In this document: positions 44,809 through 57,487 of the stretch, one piece after another
Numbering within the stretch: the stretch's first letter is position 1
Layout of the letters: the number at the start of each line of letters is the position of its first letter
From: Amoebophrya sp. A120
Taxonomy: Eukaryota > Sar > Dinophyceae > Syndiniales > Amoebophryaceae
Direction: 5' to 3'
Assembly (NCBI GenBank): GCA_905178155.1
Contig: CAJINV010000002.1
Span: 9,556,931-9,620,930 of the forward strand
DNA: 64,000 bases
The notes under the pieces: generated by a model
Database searches by the model: none
The model's input: the letters and a program-made list of their open reading frames with translations, nothing else
What the model was told of the DNA's origin: nothing
Position numbers and translations under genes: made by a program

Positions 44809-45520
44809 ATGGCTTACGCCCACGCGGTCCGCGAGGTTTTGGGGACCATATACGTGAAGGTTGAGCGGGCGGAGGACCTGTTGCACCGCGATGGAATCGT
44901 CAGTACCTCTTCCGTGCCGCGGCCCGTCTTCGTCGGGAACCAGATCGTCCAGTACCGGCCGCCGCAGCCCGTCGGACAGATTCCCGTGCTCTTCCACCAG
45001 TTGAAAACGACCATCAAAGGCGTGATCCGGGACACGGCCTCCACCTCGGTTCTCGACCGCCTCCCGGTCGTCCGCGAGTTGAAGCAGACCTACGACTACG
45101 TGTTCGGCAACTTGAATGCGGACCGCGTGGACTCCATCCCCAGTCGCGTACACGACTCCCGGCTGAAACTGGAACAACTCGTCGCCCTCGTTCACGCCAA
45201 GGCCGGCGGCAGCGCGGCCGATGACGTGCTCAGCTGCGCAACCGCAGACCTGAAGTACGTGGATCCTTGGCCCTACGTGCATCCGACGGGAATCGGAACA
45301 TTTTGAAAAAGATTTCGTACCAATAATTTTGCAGAGACGTTTCTCATTTTTGACTGTACGATGTTGGGACTCGACTACACAAAGGAACGCAGTAAATCAA
45401 GAATTTTCAAGAAACACTCACATACTACGACTTCTTCCCGCTGCGGGTCTCACCAACCCGGAGCTGCAGACAGTTTCTGTTTCCCAAATCGCAACCTTCA
45501 ACGAGGTCGAGACGAACTGA
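44809..45520 (+). CDS. Unrecognised protein, probably two exons, about 195 aa
   Basis: Exon 1 starts at ATG 44809 and is open to about 45300; the composition is clearly coding (VFGNLNADRVDSIPSRVHDS, DLKYVDPWPYVHPTG). A second coding stretch at about 45425-45520 (LRLLPAAGLTNPELQTVSVS, ending at a TGA) has the same base composition and probably is the last exon. The junction is not resolved: GTACGT at 45255 and AG at 45333 are possible canonical sites, but the sequence between also looks partly coding. No domain recognised, no signal peptide, no membrane segment. Confidence 0.5.
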
Positions 45521-45967
45521 AGCGGAAGCTTCTTTTATGAGTAATACTTCGGGTCGATGAAAATAAAGCGACTTCGCCAGCAAGTTCTATTTTGGACAAG
45601 GATGGGACGACGATAAAAGTGTCTTGTTCACATGTTCGCGTTCCTATGCATGAGACTTTTTTCACGTTCAGATTCAGAACATGCGGGTTATTTTCTAATT
45701 CTCCCTACGGTTACCCTTACCAGTAGGAACAGAGCGCCACTGCCGCTTACTCCGTTTCGGTTGTGTCGGCCGAGTAGCTTTATGTCGAACCGCTTTTCGT
45801 TATTTTTACGCTCAGGAGGTGCGGCAAAAAGAAAAACAAAAAGTAAAATAGCGTATTCGTAAAGCTAGCCGGCTTTCATGCTATTGCTTGGGCGCGAAAC
45901 CTACACACGAATAATATATGTAGTTGCTTGAGTGCAGATCTTCGTTTGTAAAGTCAATGTGAAAATT

Positions 45968-48235
45968 ATGAGGTCGCGGCGGCGCAAGGCCGGCCTCGCT
46001 TCGGTTCCGAAGCCACGTGTCTCTCCACCTGGTCGCCGAAGTTTCTACCACGCGGTCGCGGTTCACTATGTGTCGTTGGCCGTTGGCTTTTTCGTGTCGT
46101 GTGTGACCGGTGTCTTGGTCGTTCCCTCCAAGGAAGACAATGCTGGTGTGAACCAAATCGCGACACCGGTGGTCATTCCGAGCGTCGCGACGCCAGCGGA
46201 AGTGGCGAGCGAGGATGTTGAGGGTGGGAAAAAGAAGGGACCCGGCGACAGTGCGGTTGGCGAAGACCGAAGCGTCAGAGGTGTTGAAGGTGCACCAGAG
46301 GCACCACCTGCTGATGTAACCACGCCAACAACCGCCGCGAGTACGCGCAGCGGTGGGGTGGAACAAATTGACCGCCTGGGTGAGGCCACATCCGCAGATG
46401 CAAGGAACAAGGAGGCGCTCGGATCCACTTCTTCAACGCGAGCAGGTGGTGGTCCGCTGCAGCAAATTTCCGGGAGCGGAACAGCCGGGGGTGCTTCGTA
46501 CAGCACTGGAGCGTCGCACGGGCAGAACGTGAACAGCAACAAACCCCGGCCAGCCATCGCAGAGTTCAAGTCAACGCTGCCGCTGCCGCCGCACATCGCC
46601 TTCAAGTATCCGCCGCGGATCGAGGACGTGTTGGATGAAGAGGTGAATTCCTTTGCCGGAGCCGCGTCCAAATTTCAGGACGGGGACATTTTGAGCAGCG
46701 CAGCCCCCGGTGCTGCTTCCTCGGCGGGCAGCGCGCCCGGCGGGGCCTTGTCCGGTGCCAGGTCGTTGCAGAATGCGTACCCGACCGCCCAGGAGTTGGC
46801 CGACATCCAGAATCCCCACCTCTTTCGCGACGCGACAGGCTCGGCTTCCTCCCCGGGCGGAAGCGGTGCGGCTCGTACGGAAACCGTGCTGTCCACCCCC
46901 GTGCAGCCCGCCAAGCTCGGGCCGGCAACGGAGCGCAGAATTTTGGAGCAAGCGATCGCGCGGAACGGGGTGCTCTTTGAGCCGCGGGACCAGGTGGCGC
47001 CGAAGGTGCCGCAGAGCGCGGTGTTCGAGCGGAGCCTCGTGAAGATCCCGGACCAAATCGGCAGCGCGCGGGCCGGTGCGGCCGCACTGGGCTCGCCCGC
47101 GGAGGTGGCCGGAAATTTCGCGCGCGAGTGGGCGCAGAAGGCCGACCTGCAGGATTTACCGACGCTGTCCATCGCGCCCGCGGACCAGTATCCGCTCCTG
47201 GACGCGGCGGACCCGCAACTGGCCGCGGCGAAAGCCGCCCAGGACGAGCGGGTGTGGGGCGAGCAGGCAGACCGGAGTGCCGACGCTACGGGCGAAGACC
47301 TGCAGGACGACAGCACCACACCGGGCGAGGAGGGCAGCACGACCACATCCGCGGCAACAGGCGGTCCGCCCACCGGACCCGGCGCCGCTGTGCCGTCCGC
47401 CACGGTGTGGGATACGCAGAAGTTGGGAAAGTGGGTGGACAACTTTGCGGAGCGGGCGGTGGCGCTGACCACGAAGGCCATCACGCCGAAAATAACGCAG
47501 AACGTAGAGCAGGTCGTACGGGCCGAGCTGGTATGAAAGCGAAAATTGCGTGGTGCTCTTTTGCTTGCAAGTACTGAGTATTGATACATAGCTGAGATAA
47601 CTGTCACCTGAGTAAAAATTTCGCAACAAAATATGCTGCGAATTTGCTCCGCGAATGTGCTGGTCCATCCAGCATCAGCATTTCATCCCGGAACAAGCGC
47701 AATATCAATGTGCACGGGCGAGATGAAATAAAGTAGAAAGTTAGTACCTACGACCGCGTGCCGCCTCGGCATAGCTTCCCATCCATGCGCAAGAAAAGAT
47801 GCATGTTGCCGCCGCCGAGGACGCACGATCTCCAATTTTTAGCTCTCATAGCTGGCGAAGGCGTTTCCGCCGCCCGCCGTAGCACCGGTTCCCACGCCGG
47901 GCAGTGGCCAGGGTTCCTCGTCCGGCTCCTTTGGGTCTAGCGGTAGCGCGGCAGCCAATGCCAACATGTCCGTGGCTAGTGCGTTTTCTGGCTCCGGAAG
48001 CCGCGGGACCGGGTCGTACCCCGTAATATCGGGTAGCAGCACCGGAAGGCTTCCGATCAAAGAGGAGGGCACTGAAATTCAGCCGAGCACCCCAGCGGTT
48101 CCGGGAAGCAAAGGTAGTGTCGTCATTAACGACGCCCCGACGGTTGTGGTGCAACGGGTTGTGCAGTCGACGCCCCCGGAAAACAAAATCGACATATTGG
48201 CGTACAAAGACCTCTATCCGGTGGGTAGCAAGTAG
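45968..48235 (+). CDS. Membrane-anchored low-complexity protein, two exons, 648 aa
   Basis: Exons 45968-47530 and 47852-48235, joined by a GT-AG intron (GTATGA ... CATAG) in phase 0. ATG 45968 precedes a strongly basic start (MRSRRRKAGL) and then a single hydrophobic segment (HYVSLAVGFFVSCVTGVLVV, about residues 35-54), which suggests a type II signal anchor or an uncleaved signal. The rest is Ala/Gly/Ser/Pro-rich with a few ordered-looking stretches (LPPHIAFKYPPRIEDVLDEE, VWDTQKLGKWVDNFAERAVA). Exon 2 is Gly/Ser-rich and ends DILAYKDLYPVGSK. I do not recognise a family. Confidence 0.65.
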
Positions 48236-49003
48236 GGAAAATGTATGCTACCAAGAATGCCTGGGCATCAGTTGTTGCGCCACGACTACTTTTTCTTTTC
48301 CAGTAGACCGGAAGGATTGCTTTCTGTGAAAGTTAGACTATAGTTGTGACAGATTTGTTTCTCGTTTCGAGGTCAGAAGTTCTGTTTTCAGCCAACAAGC
48401 ACACTAAGATCGAGAAGAAAAACAATGGCAGTGGCTGGTTTCACTCGGACTTTTTGTTCCCTCGGAGCAACCGTGTTCCGTCAGTGTTGGGAATATGATG
48501 TGGATCGAAGCGCAGCTCGCAAGAAGAAACGCTCTCTTTATCTGGACTGCTTGTGAGTGCTTACTCTCTTGCTTCGATTTGCAGTGCACGAGGCAATGGC
48601 GTATTGTTGTTACAAAGTACGGTATCGTAGAAAGTGACAGCAAACAGTAGGTCGATACAGCGAGCGCTATGTCGCTACACAGGCTAGTCCTTCTGTTCGA
48701 CACTCTGAATTCTGGTATACAACTTTATGTGATTTGCAAATATTTTGAATTACGTTGACTATTGTCCTTGTCCTTTCCTGCATTACTTTCGATGGTCGTG
48801 GTATAGCGCTCTTCATGTAGTTAAGTCCGTGGAGGCACAAATGCGTATGCAGCAGCATTAGGACGAGGAAGTGTGCTCTCTACACCGGTAACAGGAAGGA
48901 TAATTTCCATGATGATGATGTCCTATTAAGACGGACTAGAACCAGTACAAAAACGCGCAAGTAGATCTCTGTAACGACGTGGCGTGCGCCGGACCAATTC
49001 CTG
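48236..49003. other. Intergenic region
   Basis: About 770 bp, AT-rich, no supported gene. Confidence 0.5.
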
Positions 49004-50964
49004 ATGGCATCAGCAGGGAAGGCGGGTTCGGCAGCCCGCGACAAAGAGATTCGGGAGGTCTTCGATATCACGGAAAGGCTAGCATACCATCTATCATCCT
49101 GATGTAGTATGCGAAAATAAACAGCACGGCAAATAAGCACTCTTCTGATCATGCGCACGCCCGTAGCGCGCCGCTGCGGGAATGCAGCACAAGAAAGTTC
49201 TTTTGCAATACTGTGAATCTTTTCATGATTCCGAAATATGGTATGCTAGGACTTTTCTCCAGGATGTGCGACCTGTTTGACAAGGATAAGAAAAATGTGG
49301 TGAAAATAGAAGAGCTATCGGATTGATGCGAAGGTTTTGCTGTCCCGGAAGAGATGAATTCGTGCTAGGCCAAGTCTCGCTTCCGAAGCATGCATCGTGT
49401 TGTTTGTTTCAGAAGTACAACGCTGCAACTCCAAAAAACTGTATTTCCGATTTCGTAGCACTTTTTTTCACGCAACGTTGGCCACTTAAGAACGGCGCAC
49501 TTTGACAAACCGGACCAAGTGACGAGCGCATTCTTTTCAATTTCATGCAAGACGAGTACAGCAATAAGCAAATGTTAAAAAATGTAGTCTGTCAATTTGT
49601 TGAATTCGTATTTGAATTTGGGAAGTAAAAGTATCGTTTGCAAGTTGCGCACGTTTCTCAGCTCTCCGCCCGGGGCAGTTTTTACCTGAAGAAAAACTCG
49701 GACTCATCTTGCGGTTATCCGCTACAAATGCAGTGTCTGGGTCTGCGGGAGAGTTGTGATGCTATTTTGAGGAGCAATGGTAAAAAGCAGAGGTCATGGT
49801 CACTGCACAACAGAAGAGCCTGACAAACTTTCTCACAGCTGCGGAGTTGTGTTGCCTAGTCTAGTGCGAACGGAAAATCGCATTTCTGTAAACTAGAAGG
49901 AGCAAGTACAAGCCGCATCCGCGATAATATTCCGTTGCAACGGACCTGCATGGCTACGGAGTCTGCTGTCCTCGTTTTAGCCGCGCATAAAAACCAGTTC
50001 TGCAATCAGCCAGACGCAGACATAATATTTCCATGGTATAGCGGTCATTGGGGTATCAACTTTCGGACGCCGAGATCGGGCAGCTCGAAGGCCAATTCTT
50101 CGAACCGAAAGCACCCCCGGGGTCGGCACGCACCTTTGACTTCGTAAAGTTGCTCGAGATCTTGAACAGCAGCGAGACCACCATCCTGCGCAATGCCACG
50201 ATGCAGAAGCGGTCGGATGCGATTTACGAGGCCTTTCGGGTGTATGGGGGTGTCAGGTGCTGGGAGCGCGACAGAATGGAAACTGAAACAGCTTGTCTTG
50301 CAGAAAACCGATTATACCAGTCGGATCTTCAGGCCCGCAGCGGTGCATGATGTCAAAGTTTGCCTACGCGTTGAGTTAGCGGGTCGCGCCAGTTGCAGTG
50401 ACCAAGATAGGCACTTGTTCTGTTCTGCTCTTCAAGAAACTTTTCAGCACGTGTAGGAGCCTTAGTAGCCTTACAGTCGGGGCCGCTTACCTGCTCTGCT
50501 GCGAAACAGGCACTCTCTGCATGGCACTTCATTTATCAGAAAATTATATATGTTTTGCCTATCTCCCACCTGGCACTCTCACAGAGGCTTCGACGTCCGA
50601 GACACCGGCGAAGTGGATACGAAAACAGGCGACTCCCCTGCCCCCTCTTTTGCATTAAACTGTTTACACGACTCGAAACATCAACGGCAAAAAAACATCT
50701 TCTGGATGCTAAGTAGAATCCCGGCCTGAAGGACCGTCTCAGCCGTCGGAGCTTGTGGTGCAAGCACTGGTAGTACGAGGCAAGAAATTTGTAGCGAGTA
50801 CTTGGCATAATTTCGCATGAGAAATGAGAGGAAGGGGCAGTTGGCTATGACCATACAGGACCTCGCGGAGTTGAAACACGTGCTGAGTACCATAGGAGAA
50901 AAGATGACTGAGGAGGAGCTGGAGGAAGTGTTTCAGAACTACAGCGCGTCCGTATCCTCGTGAG
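49004..50964 (+). CDS. Calmodulin-like EF-hand protein, at least five exons
   Basis: Exons: 49004-49065, 49263-49315, 49700-49717, 50046 to about 50250, about 50816 to about 50964. Splicing gives KEIREVFEMCDLFDKDKKNV, then VKIEELGLILRSLGYQLSDA, the first EF-hand with the loop D-K-D-K-K-N-V-V-K-I-E-E. Later LAELKHVLSTIGEKMTEEEL is close to calmodulin's ELRHVMTNLGEKLTDEEV. The second and third calcium loops look degenerate. The overall layout also resembles the ciliary calmodulin-like protein DRC8/EFCAB2. Exon 3 is only 18 nt. The end of exon 4, the start of exon 5 and any further 3' exon are not resolved; the frame after exon 5 stops at about 50963. Confidence 0.7.
49066..49262. mobile_element. 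Introner in intron 1 of EF-hand gene
   Basis: The left end TATCACGGAAAGG and the right end share the exact 12-bp TIR CTAGCATACCAT (49079-49090; complement 49239-49250). 197 nt, ending CCAG. The TIR sits a few bases inside the intron ends and no clean target duplication is left. Confidence 0.65.
49316..49699 (+). other. Intron 2 of EF-hand gene
   Basis: 384 nt, starting TATCGG after GAAGAGC and ending GAAAAAC. The ends show only weak inverted similarity (around CTGTCCCGG and CTGCCCCGG). The position is set by reading-frame and EF-hand alignment, not by splice consensus. Confidence 0.45.
49718..50045. mobile_element. Introner in intron 3 of EF-hand gene
   Basis: 328 nt with exact target duplication GCGGT (49713-49717 and 50041-50045). 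TIRs are eroded but recognisable: TATCCGCTACAAATG and TATACCATGGAAAT, followed by TGTCTGGGTCTG and TGTCTGCGTCTG. Removal joins LILR to SLGYQLSDAE. Confidence 0.82.
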
Positions 50965-53388
50965 AAAAAATTATCCCCCATCGTCCCAACAGAAACTCGT
51001 TTCTTGTTCATTTGATGCGGCCTGTGGGCCGCATCTAATCTCCTAGGAGTGATTGCAGGCAAAGCGAGACAAATAAAAATTCTCTGCATTTGCAATCCGG
51101 TATGACTATGCAACAGGACCTGCATGCTCGAGAGCTTTTTTGGCGCTGCTCTAAGTACTCGGGACTTAGACAAAGATGACTTATTTCTGCGGGAGGGGAG
51201 ATTTTTCTGCGTGATATTCGGAGCAGTTGAATTTTTCCGAATTTTTGAGGACTTCACTCCAGAACTGACGGCCGGCTCGCTTGGAGGATATCGTTCGCAT
51301 TACTGCAGGTGCCAGCACGGCAGACAATAGGCTTGAATACCACGCAGCTCTTTATTTAGGAGCCCACCTGCAACATCAATACCTGAGACCGCACGAACTG
51401 ACTTTAGGTGTTGGCTCGTGATGTCCCTCAAGCTCGCTCAAACCCAGCGACAGATGTTTTACCAGAGCAGCCTGATGTTCTCGTTTCTTCGTAGAGGAAC
51501 TGAGCAGTTTACATCAGTAAAAAAAGTTGACGATCGTAGCGCACCTTTCTTTGTGGTACGAACATAAGAGGAATATACTGAACGCGTTCCCGCCCCGTTC
51601 GAAAGTCGTCTTCGGAAGGTTTACTGTGTCGTGCCTGTGTAGTTGATAGAATGGCGAGAGGACTGCTCGAAGTCGTGACAGTCATCGTTCGAGTTGAGTT
51701 TATCGTCCTGCTCCTCGGAATCGCTGAGAAGCAGAAGAGTGTGTTTTCGGAACATCGCGCTGCGTCAATCGGATTGAGTATGTAGGTATTTGGAAGCAAT
51801 GTCTGTCTTGTTTCCATAGCGCGTCATGATATATCTTCGTCATCCTCGTGGCGTGCGAAGCCTTAACTTCAATCCACCATTGAACTGCAGCAGAAAAGGA
51901 AAAAATTTAGTAAAACGCGGCCGCCGTCGGCTTTTATTGTGGTGGTCGGTCGTAGGACTTCCAGTGTTTTTCTTATACTTATTTATCACTTTCTGTCACT
52001 TTTTTGAAGGCCTCTCAGTAGACTTCAGCTGGAAGAACAACAAGGTCCATGTCGATAAGTAGTAGTGCCAGGTAGCCGAACTCGCCGACCCTCGCAGTTG
52101 AATCGCGACACGTCTCGGTGCACGATGCCGGCCATATCGTGCTGAAAAGACCCTCCGACATAGGAACTTCGACCTGTTTGTGAAATGAATTTATGAAAAC
52201 TGTGTCAGTACGTACGTCGTTCATTAATGTTGTGTATCGAAGGGATTGTGATATCCTCGATTCTATGAGCTTTCTTCCGTGCGTTCATGTGTCGGGAAGT
52301 GGTGGTCTTTTCGCTCTGATACAGTGGATACTTCGCAGGGATGCTAACGGACCTCCTGGACTTTCCCGTGTTTTATCAGATTCAACTGCGCCTTCGTATT
52401 GTCTTGTACGTGCAACTACATGAAGCCTAGCGCTTCTGGTTGGCCCCCAGTATTTTTTTGCAGGAAAGAATAGGAGAAAGGGTGGCTAGCTGTCGCACTG
52501 GACATGATTGGTAATTAGTGCTCGTCAGTAGCAGGAGCACCATCAATTTCATTGTGTGCAGAAAGCCAGAAATTCTTGCTTTGTTTCCAGCAGATAGAGG
52601 CTGCACGAACTCAAACTGTGTGGTCCTTCGTGCCACGGTGGTCCATTTCAGGGTGTTTTTGTTTTAGGTTCGCAGCGGGCGCATGTGTGTCTGTGGGAAC
52701 GAGGAGGGCGACGATTTGTTGCCGACCCCAGCAAATCAATGAAGCAGGGTATTTTTACAGTCGAGACTCCGACTGAGGATGGCTCGGCTTCAATTTTCAA
52801 TTTGTACTACAACTCCTATGCCGTGTTGCAAGAATCGTTAAAGTCATGTGTCACTTTCTTGTTACAACGGGCAAAAACGTGATATTCCTACATTGTCATT
52901 GTATTGCAAGACAAGGCTGTATGAAGGTGTGTTTGCACTTGATACGGGGCAATCAACCTCCCGGAGCACAGGGCCAGCTCGAGGTATCGCATTGGAAAAA
53001 GAATCCTCCTGGATTAAGTCGCGCTGTTGTGCGTGGTCCTACCGTGCAATCGCGCGAGATAAAGAGAGGCTGGCATTTTATTACTTACACAACAATATTT
53101 ATGAGATACAAAAGGTCTGCGAACAAGGATCTGTTTGGTGCAAGACGTATTCCCAGGCACGCATTCTCTTCGTCCGCATCTTTAGATATAGTGAACTAGG
53201 TTCGCTTCAAAAGCGCACGACAGCAGGGTGGCAGTGATTCAGTCTAGATGTTTTTTCCATCCACACCGTGATTTTCCGCCATACAAGAGACGAGCGAAAC
53301 AGCATGTGGTTACGCCGGAATTCGAAGGACGCAGCAGCGCGGCAGTTTTCTCGCAACGAGCGCAACGGGCGGCGACGTTTCGGTAGCA
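50965..53388. other. Region with short unassigned open frames
   Basis: 2.4 kb. A frame at 51124-51330 contains DLDKDDLFLREG, vaguely like a calcium loop, and could hold a lost 3' exon of the EF-hand gene. A frame at 51826-52062 encodes a hydrophobic segment (LWWSVVGLPVFFLYLFITFC) and could be an exon of an unknown membrane protein. Frames at 52193-52423 and 52685-53237 have no feature I can support. Confidence 0.3.
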
Positions 53389-54806
53389 ATGACCGGTAGT
53401 GCACGCGCGGGCGGAGCGCAGAGGAAAAGGAGGGCCGGAGGGTCGACGACCTCTTTCGCGGCGTACAATGCGGACAAGTTTATTCCGCTGACACGCTTTC
53501 GTCAACAGCACCGGCGGACGGAATACGGCAGGGGCAAAAAACTCTCTCACACTGTGTCTGCATGTTGGGAACGAAAAATAAAGGTGTGGTAGGAATTTGT
53601 ATTTTTTAGCATGCCATATGATGATGATGGTTTTCGCCAGAGGAACGAAAATTCCCCGTCCGGCTCAATGAATATGTCACTGCAATGAATTCTTGGCACC
53701 TTCACTACCGTGGTGTAGCCATAAGTACTTCTGCGCCTTTTCTCAATGGGTGGAAAGAACGTCTCCAAGTACTGAAACTCAGAACGAGACTGGGAAAGCG
53801 TTTTTTCCTTTCGATACAGAAGACGGGCGGCTGTGTGCGGCTGCTTTCATCCAAGACCAGCAACCCTTCACGAACTGCACCGACATTGCCGCCCCCACGC
53901 CTTTAGGCCCGGAAAAAAGGTCACGCGGTCGTGCACAATAGTTGAAGAGTAAGCTTGCATGTTGCACACAACCTTGAAGATGCTGCCAGCATATTTTGGT
54001 TATGCAAAAACGTACTTAAATTAACACAGCACAAGAACAGTTCATGTGGCATGAGTACACATTTCCACCCTTGGTTTCCTCTCGGTGAGAAGAGAACTTT
54101 GGTGCACCTGTCATGTTTGTTGGTCGCAATCGTGCTGCTAGGAATTCAATTGATTCGAATTCTCACGACTGCGTGGCTTTGGCAAGTCATAATCCTCCGC
54201 CGAAAACGTCGTGGGTCGCGAATGGTGCTACGTCGAGGCTTATCCAAGTGTAAAGTGTCCCCTTCAGTTTGGAACAAAAAAGAAGACTTCTTTTTCTTTT
54301 CATGCAAAGTTGGATCGGGTTGAATACAGGAAAGCAGATATTAGAGCTTTCTTCGGGCACTAGAGATGCATCACAACTAGAGGCAATGTCGCGCAGACGC
54401 AGCCAACGCAGAAGTCTGAATTCCTCTGAGCGGGGCTCTTTCCATGATGATGTCGCTCAGCTACTCAACAAGCCAGTGAACGGTAAGTACATGAATAATG
54501 GACTTGATATTATTTGAAGATGAAGAAAGTACATACAAAAAGCTAGAGCTGCGTCACCAAAACGGTAATTGCGGTAGCTTACATGAATTGAAAATTCAAC
54601 GTAAATTTAAGTTTTCTTTAGGAGAATTTAGATTATCATCCCATGCAAGAACAGGTGAACCGGCACCAAATTGGGGCTATTGCCAACCTGTTCCGGATTA
54701 CGACGAGCTCCGGCACGACCTGGACAATGATAATCTGTCCGGTGTGGACCTTCCGGAAGGCGTGGAGCTTTCGGACGCCGAAATTGACAAAGCCGCGGAG
54801 ATATGA
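53389..54806 (+). CDS. Unrecognised multi-exon gene
   Basis: A set of coding-looking segments on one strand. Possible first exon at ATG 53389 (KRRAGGSTTSFAAYNADKFI). A segment at about 53710-53930 reads FPFDTEDGRLCAAAFIQDQQ. A segment at about 54049-54230 holds a hydrophobic stretch (LSCLLVAIVLLGIQLIRIL). A segment ending at 54482 reads RRSLNSSERGSFHDDVAQLL, with a canonical GTAAGT donor. The last exon 54622-54806 (GYCQPVPDYDELRHDLDNDN, ending DKAAEI) is joined by a GT-AG intron (54483-54621) in phase 1. Only that last junction is firm. Whether all segments belong to one gene is uncertain, and no family is recognised. Confidence 0.4.
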
Positions 54807-57487
54807 ACTGTGACTGCGCCTGGGTCGGGAAAAGTGCGCGATCTTGGCGTTGCTGCTTTTTGCATGGACAGGAATCACCTTAGATCACTTGTTCCCGCGA
54901 GCATGTACGCTTAACTTTGTCATAAAGAAAGTAGCTAACGATGGCTACATCTACAACGAGCCACGTTTTTGCAGGACAAGATCTGCGGAACTCGTCCTCC
55001 GTTCCATGCATAGCAGAGTTCATCTGCGTCTTTCTCTTGTTCCGAATCAAGCATCACAAAATTGCATCGTTCCGAACCCAGGAATGTATTTGCGTTGCAT
55101 ACGAGAAAGCGGCCGAAGCTGCTGCGATGTAAGCAAGGCGTATTTCAAGAAAACACGAAAGTGTAATTTTAGGATTTCTTTCATCGTTCTTCGGTTCCGT
55201 ACTGCTCTGGTGTATACAACAAGAAAGGCTGTCAGTGTGAACTACTCTCTTTATTGTGAGATGAGTCACGATAACGAACCTATAACTAAATCGACGAGGA
55301 AACAGAATGGCACAACTTTATAGCCCGAAAACGCGTGTTGTTTCTGTAGAATGGATTTTTGAAAAAACCTATGTAATATGCGAGCCTGGAGCCGGAAGGA
55401 CAAGAGAACGGAGAAAAAAAGACACACCAACCCTCGCTACTTAAACGTGAGCTGGTGTCTTGAAACACTACTCCATTGACGTGTACTTAGCTTCTGAATG
55501 AAGCTCTAATTATTATTATGCTTTTTGGCACTGAAACTGTAGTAGCTAGTAGATATCGCTGCCATAGAGCGTCTTTCACAACGGAGCTCATGCAGTAAGT
55601 TTTCGGTTTCTATTGATTCTATGTGGTACAACTGCTACTGGTACCCCATAATCGGATAATGTTCGGTTCTATTTCTGCTCCAAAATCTCGTATTGTCGGT
55701 TGACGTGCCAACATGAACTTCGTGCGAGAACAAATATGAAGTGCAAGCCGTAAACTAAGAATTATCGTCACCGTCAAGAAACACGAACACTACGTGCCCT
55801 CGGTCTACTGGTCGTCCAAAAGAAAGGCTTAGAGGTCAACATCGGTGGAAACAAAATCTCTACGTATTCATTTCGTACAGTCCTTAGAAATCACCGCTAC
55901 GCTGGATAATCGCTGCGTTCCTACGGTGAGAAATTATTTCGTTGCGTAGCACGTACGAGCAATGTGAGTCATGCTATTTTTGCGTATTTCTATTTTGTGT
56001 CCAATGAATATGGACACCAGCAAGGTGAAGAAGATGAAGGTGGTTGAAGGGGCAAAGAAAGGTAGGAGCAAGAGCCCTGCCTTGAAAGAGAGGGTTTCTG
56101 CGTTTCCGACATGTCTGCTGCACATGCACGGTCTCTGCGAACCCGGCCGTCGCAGCAATGAATTTTGATTTCGCTCCGCGCCTGCTCCGCTTTTTTTTTT
56201 GTAGTTAGGGATGCCACTGAAAATAGAAGCGCTGCACAACTTTCGCTGATTTCGCATCTGCACCAAAGCAACTACTTCTGCCCAAGTCGTATTCGTATTC
56301 TGGGCACTCGTGCACGTACACGTAGCGCTCGCGCGCGGCGTGAAGCGGTAGTAGAGAGCAGATTCAACAACTTCGTGCAAACTCTGGTGCAGTCGTAGAC
56401 CGCAAAGGCATAAGATACATCGTGCAAATTAGTGGAACCCCGTGCAGACCGGCGCGACTCGTTCTCGTACAACCCGCAAATTTCTCGTCGTGCAACTGAG
56501 AAGTAGACTAAGCACAGCCTGCTTTTCTGGCGTTGTAGGAAGCGATAAGAACGACCTGAATGTGTACACATCAAGCATATGGTACATGATCCGTAATATC
56601 ACTCACCTCGACATTGGAATCGCAACATAATGTCACTCACCTTGACAGGAGTTTGTTTTCGTAGAATAACCTCGCCCCGTAGGTTTTCTTTGCGTCCGCA
56701 AACTTTTCCACGCTACTAGTTTTCCTCAAAAGACGAGAACTAAGCCAACTACTTTCCCTCTTGTAAACAAAAAAGTTTTACGAAATAATTAAAACAACGT
56801 TTTACAACGAAACGCAGACTTTGCAACGAACCAACCGAACAACCGCTGGTGACACCTCTCGCTATCAACTTCACCTCGAGCTGACGACGTCCAAGCGAAA
56901 GAAGAACGTCGGCGCCCTGTTGTATATCAAGTTGAAAACACCAGGGCCTCTCCTACAAAAACTGTCTTTAGGAGTAGCTGTGCGCTCCATGCGAAAATTC
57001 TGCGTACGAGGCTGCAGCCTCGGCCTTTTGAGAGTATGATCGTTTTTGTATCGGCTCATTCGTGAAAATATATAACGACGCCCATGCCCTTGCCGGACTT
57101 TGCAGCCGCACGAGCGGAAATCTGCAATAGCAGCAGATGCAGCGAAATGGCGTGCGAAGTACGCAGTCTCAGCAGAAATCATATTCATATTATAAGTAGG
57201 ACTTGCACACACACACCCACGTGAATGTATGTTGTGTGTGTCTGTGTCTTAGTGGGGAAGGGCCCTGGTGGTTTTCCATCTGATGCTTATCCACAAAAAA
57301 CAAGTACACGGTTGCAAGTTTGGAAACCTTCGTTCTTTCGGGAGAAAAAATATCCATGAAAAGAAGTTTTTCAAGTTTCGTACAATTTTGCCAGGTCGTC
57401 GAACTACGTAAGTGTTTTTCACGACGCACCAAAGGCGGACATGCATTTCCAATAGTTATGCAGCTACCTCCACATCTCTATTTGTAG
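54807..57487. other. Intergenic or intronic region, 2.7 kb
   Basis: Only short frames occur, on both strands, with AT-rich composition and none of the GC-rich codon use of the recognised genes. No supported gene. Confidence 0.45.
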
